6,442 bases of DNA from an uncultured Acidimicrobiia bacterium (lineage in GTDB: Bacteria > Actinomycetota > Acidimicrobiia > UBA5794), in contig CAJQOW010000162.1 of assembly GCA_905480055.1 (NCBI GenBank), positions 1-6,442 of the forward strand. Reading direction: 5' to 3'. Both the position numbers and the translations under genes were made by a program. Below are positions 4,277-6,442 of this stretch, in pieces; position 1 is the stretch's first letter; every line of letters starts with the position of its first letter. A model generated the notes under the pieces. The model was not told the DNA's origin, did no database searches, and saw nothing but the letters and a program-made list of their open reading frames with translations.

Positions 4277-6429
4277 GCACCGAGGCACCCGCCCACATCC
4301 AGCTGGGCATGACCGACGCCGAGTACGAGCATGTGATCGAAATCCTCGGCAGGGAGCCGATGGCGGCCGAGCTTGCCATGTATTCGGTGATGTGGTCCGA
4401 GCACTGCTCCTACAAATCGTCCCGCACCCACCTTGGTCGGTTCTCATCCGACCAGCCGTGGGTGGTCGTGGGCCCCGGCGAGAACGCCGGTGTCGTCGAC
4501 CTCGGCGATGGCTGGCTAGCTGCGCTGCGCATCGAAAGCCACAACCACCCAAGCTACGTGGAGCCGTATCAGGGTGCTGCCACAGGGGTGGGCGGAATTC
4601 TCCGCGATGTGTTCACGATGGGTGCGAGACCGATCGCCGTTTGGGATCCGCTCCGCTTTGGAACACTGGATGATCCCCGCAACCGCTACCTGCTCGAAGG
4701 CGTCGTGTCAGGCATCGCTGGATACGGCAACGCCGTTGGCGTGCCGACTCTCGGCGGTGAAGTCGAGTTCGCAGACCGGTTCGCCAAGAACCCACTGGTG
4801 AATGTGATGGCCCTCGGAATCCTCAAGCGAGAACAGCTCGTGCTGTCAGCAGCTTCCGGTGTTGGGAACAAAGCAATCCTGCTCGGCAACGCCACTGGCA
4901 GGGATGGCATCGGCGGAGCTTCCATTCTCGCATCGGCATCATTTGAGGAAGGCGATGAGGCAAAGCGCCCGAACGTGCAAGTGGGCGACCCGTTTGAGGA
5001 GAAGAAGCTGATCGAGGCGTGCCTCGAGCTGTATGAGCGTGACCTGGTCGTGGCCATCCAGGACCTCGGTGCCGCCGGTATCTCCTGTGCGACCTCTGAG
5101 ACTGCCGGCAACGGTGGCATGGGGATGGATGTTGACCTCGACAAGGTGCACGTGCGCGAGCCAGATATGACGCCGGGCGAGATCCTCATGTCGGAGTCCC
5201 AGGAACGCATGCTTGCGATCGTGACACCCGAGAACGAATCAGAGGTGCTGGCCTTGGCGGACCGCTGGGAGATCGAGGCCTCGAGCATCGGGGTCATCAC
5301 ACCCGGACCCGATCTTGTCGTGTACGCCAAGGGGGAACTCGTCGCCGAGGTGCCCGCCGCATCCCTTGCAGACGATGCACCGATCTACCACCGCCCGTAC
5401 GACGAGCCGGACTATCTGGTGGAGGCATGGGCGCGCACACCCGAGATTCCGCCTGACCTTGACGTCGGCGAGGCCCTGAGGGTCCTCCTCGACGACCCTG
5501 CCATTGGCGATCGGTCGTGGATCTCGAATCAATACGACCACATGCTGTTCCTCAACACGGTGATCGAGCCAGGGCACGATGGATCGTTGCTGCGGATCAA
5601 GGGCACGCAGAAGGCGATTGCCGTCTCGACCGACGGCGACTCCCTTCGCACCTATCTCGACCCTCGCCGCGGAGCCGCACGCGTCGTGTTCGAGTCTGCG
5701 CTCAATGTCGCAGTGACCGGCGCCAGACCGTACGCGCTGGTCGACAATCTCAACTTCGGCAACCCTGAGGTCCCTGGCGTGATGTGGCAGTTCGTCGAGT
5801 CCGTTGACGGCATGGCGTGGGCTTGTACGGAGCTCGACGTACCCGTGGTTGGTGGGAACGTCTCGTTCTACAACCAGACCGATGGCGTCGACATCTACCC
5901 TGCACCCGTGGTCGGGATGATGGGGTTCTGTGATCCGATGCCAGACACACCTCCCCGACTCGACAGAGCCGAGCCGGGTATGTCGATCTTCGTGGTTGGC
6001 CAGGAAGTGCTGGGCGACTTCGCCGCATCGGCCTATGACCGCATCGTCAATGGAAACCTCGGTGGACGGCCAAGCGATGTCGACGGCGATCGTGCACGGC
6101 ATGCTGTGTCCGCTGCCGCGACGCTCGCATACTCAACGCCGGTTCTCCACGACATATCGACCGGTGGACTCGCTGTCGCGCTTGCCGAGATCGCCATCCA
6201 GTCGGGGGTCGGGTTCAGCATCGACGGCGTTTCGGGGCCGGACCTCGTCGACGAGACTCCCCTTCGATTCATCGCAGTGAGCCACGCCGACGATCTCGAT
6301 ACAGGCGAGGATGCGACGAAGATCGGGACCTTTGACGGATCGGACCTTGATTTCGGAGCGGCCGGGTCGATACCGCTCAACGAGGCCGCTGCGATCTGGG
6401 GCAATGCCCTGCCCCGTCGCATGACCTAG
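4273..6429 (+). CDS. purL: FGAM synthase large subunit PurL
   Basis: A 718-residue small-type PurL, slightly shorter than the 740 or so residues of Bacillus subtilis PurL. It is the synthetase subunit that turns FGAR, ATP and ammonia (from PurQ, with PurS) into FGAM. Counted from ATG 4273, MYSVMWSEHCSYKSSRTHL (36-54) carries the conserved His44. ALRIESHNHPSYVEPYQGAATGVGGILRD (84-112) is the ATP/FGAR site. QDLGAAGISCATSE (263-276), MSESQERML (306-314), TYLDPRRGAARV (460-471), DNLNFGNPEVPGVMWQF (491-507) and GGNVSFYNQT (527-536) follow, so both PurM-like halves are present. The C-terminal half is compact: the usual HDVSDGGLA motif reads HDISTGGLA at 627-635. The ATG overlaps the purQ stop (ATGA) with no clear ribosome-binding site. 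TAG is at 6427-6429; the next 13 bases are too few to call. Confidence 0.97.
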   Translation: MSTEAPAHIQLGMTDAEYEHVIEILGREPMAAELAMYSVMWSEHCSYKSSRTHLGRFSSDQPWVVVGPGENAGVVDLGDGWLAALRIESHNHPSYVEPYQGAATGVGGILRDVFTMGARPIAVWDPLRFGTLDDPRNRYLLEGVVSGIAGYGNAVGVPTLGGEVEFADRFAKNPLVNVMALGILKREQLVLSAASGVGNKAILLGNATGRDGIGGASILASASFEEGDEAKRPNVQVGDPFEEKKLIEACLELYERDLVVAIQDLGAAGISCATSETAGNGGMGMDVDLDKVHVREPDMTPGEILMSESQERMLAIVTPENESEVLALADRWEIEASSIGVITPGPDLVVYAKGELVAEVPAASLADDAPIYHRPYDEPDYLVEAWARTPEIPPDLDVGEALRVLLDDPAIGDRSWISNQYDHMLFLNTVIEPGHDGSLLRIKGTQKAIAVSTDGDSLRTYLDPRRGAARVVFESALNVAVTGARPYALVDNLNFGNPEVPGVMWQFVESVDGMAWACTELDVPVVGGNVSFYNQTDGVDIYPAPVVGMMGFCDPMPDTPPRLDRAEPGMSIFVVGQEVLGDFAASAYDRIVNGNLGGRPSDVDGDRARHAVSAAATLAYSTPVLHDISTGGLAVALAEIAIQSGVGFSIDGVSGPDLVDETPLRFIAVSHADDLDTGEDATKIGTFDGSDLDFGAAGSIPLNEAAAIWGNALPRRMT

Positions 6430-6442
6430 CGTTCGGGAGTAG

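Noticed and set aside
4686..5330. Minus-strand ORF of 214 codons opposite purL
   Set aside because: Antisense shadow of purL: Ser/Arg/Pro-rich composition and no recognisable motif.
5239..6102. Long minus-strand ORF of 287 codons opposite purL
   Set aside because: It lies wholly antisense to a fully conserved PurL coding region; long antisense frames are expected in high-GC genes. The translation is rich in Arg, His and Val without domain features.

Overview
This window is a de novo purine biosynthesis (pur) cluster from a high-GC bacterium, most likely an actinobacterium. The evidence is the GC-rich coding sequence with strong GC3, GTG starts, gene order and the actinobacterial flavour of PurC. 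A member of Acidimicrobiia or a relative is a guess only; nothing here fixes the lineage.

Layout. The + strand carries the 3' end of purE (2-322, truncated by the window edge), purB (319-1602), then after a gap purC (about 2452-3342), purS (3339-3587), purQ (3584-4276) and purL (4273-6429). All four directly adjacent pur pairs overlap by exactly 4 nt (ATGA or GTGA). The window therefore holds two tightly coupled blocks, purE-purB and purC-purS-purQ-purL. Between them sits a 132-codon minus-strand gene for a group II truncated haemoglobin (1722-2120), convergent with purB and divergent from purC.

Pathway. PurS, PurQ and PurL form the three-subunit FGAM synthase. PurE (with PurK, not seen here) carboxylates AIR. 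PurC joins aspartate to give SAICAR. PurB releases fumarate from SAICAR and also acts in AMP synthesis. The window ends 13 bases after purL.

Non-coding regions. The 119-bp gap between purB and the globin is almost entirely repeat: two blocks of degenerate GTAC-centred heptamers that are reverse complements of each other and can form a 26-bp-armed hairpin, followed by a second small hairpin abutting the globin stop. The roughly 330 bp upstream of purC hold another heptamer repeat (GTGAGCC x3), an octamer repeat, several palindromes and hairpins, and a possible minus-strand ORF remnant ending at 2290. They also hold a plausible leaderless promoter for purC. A 13-15 bp word (TCGCTTCGCTCGCTG) recurs three times, each time at a gene boundary.

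I see no convincing novel multi-gene system. The genes are ordinary pur genes. The unusual content is the repeat-rich insertion carrying the globin between the two halves of the pur cluster, and the boundary-associated repeat word.
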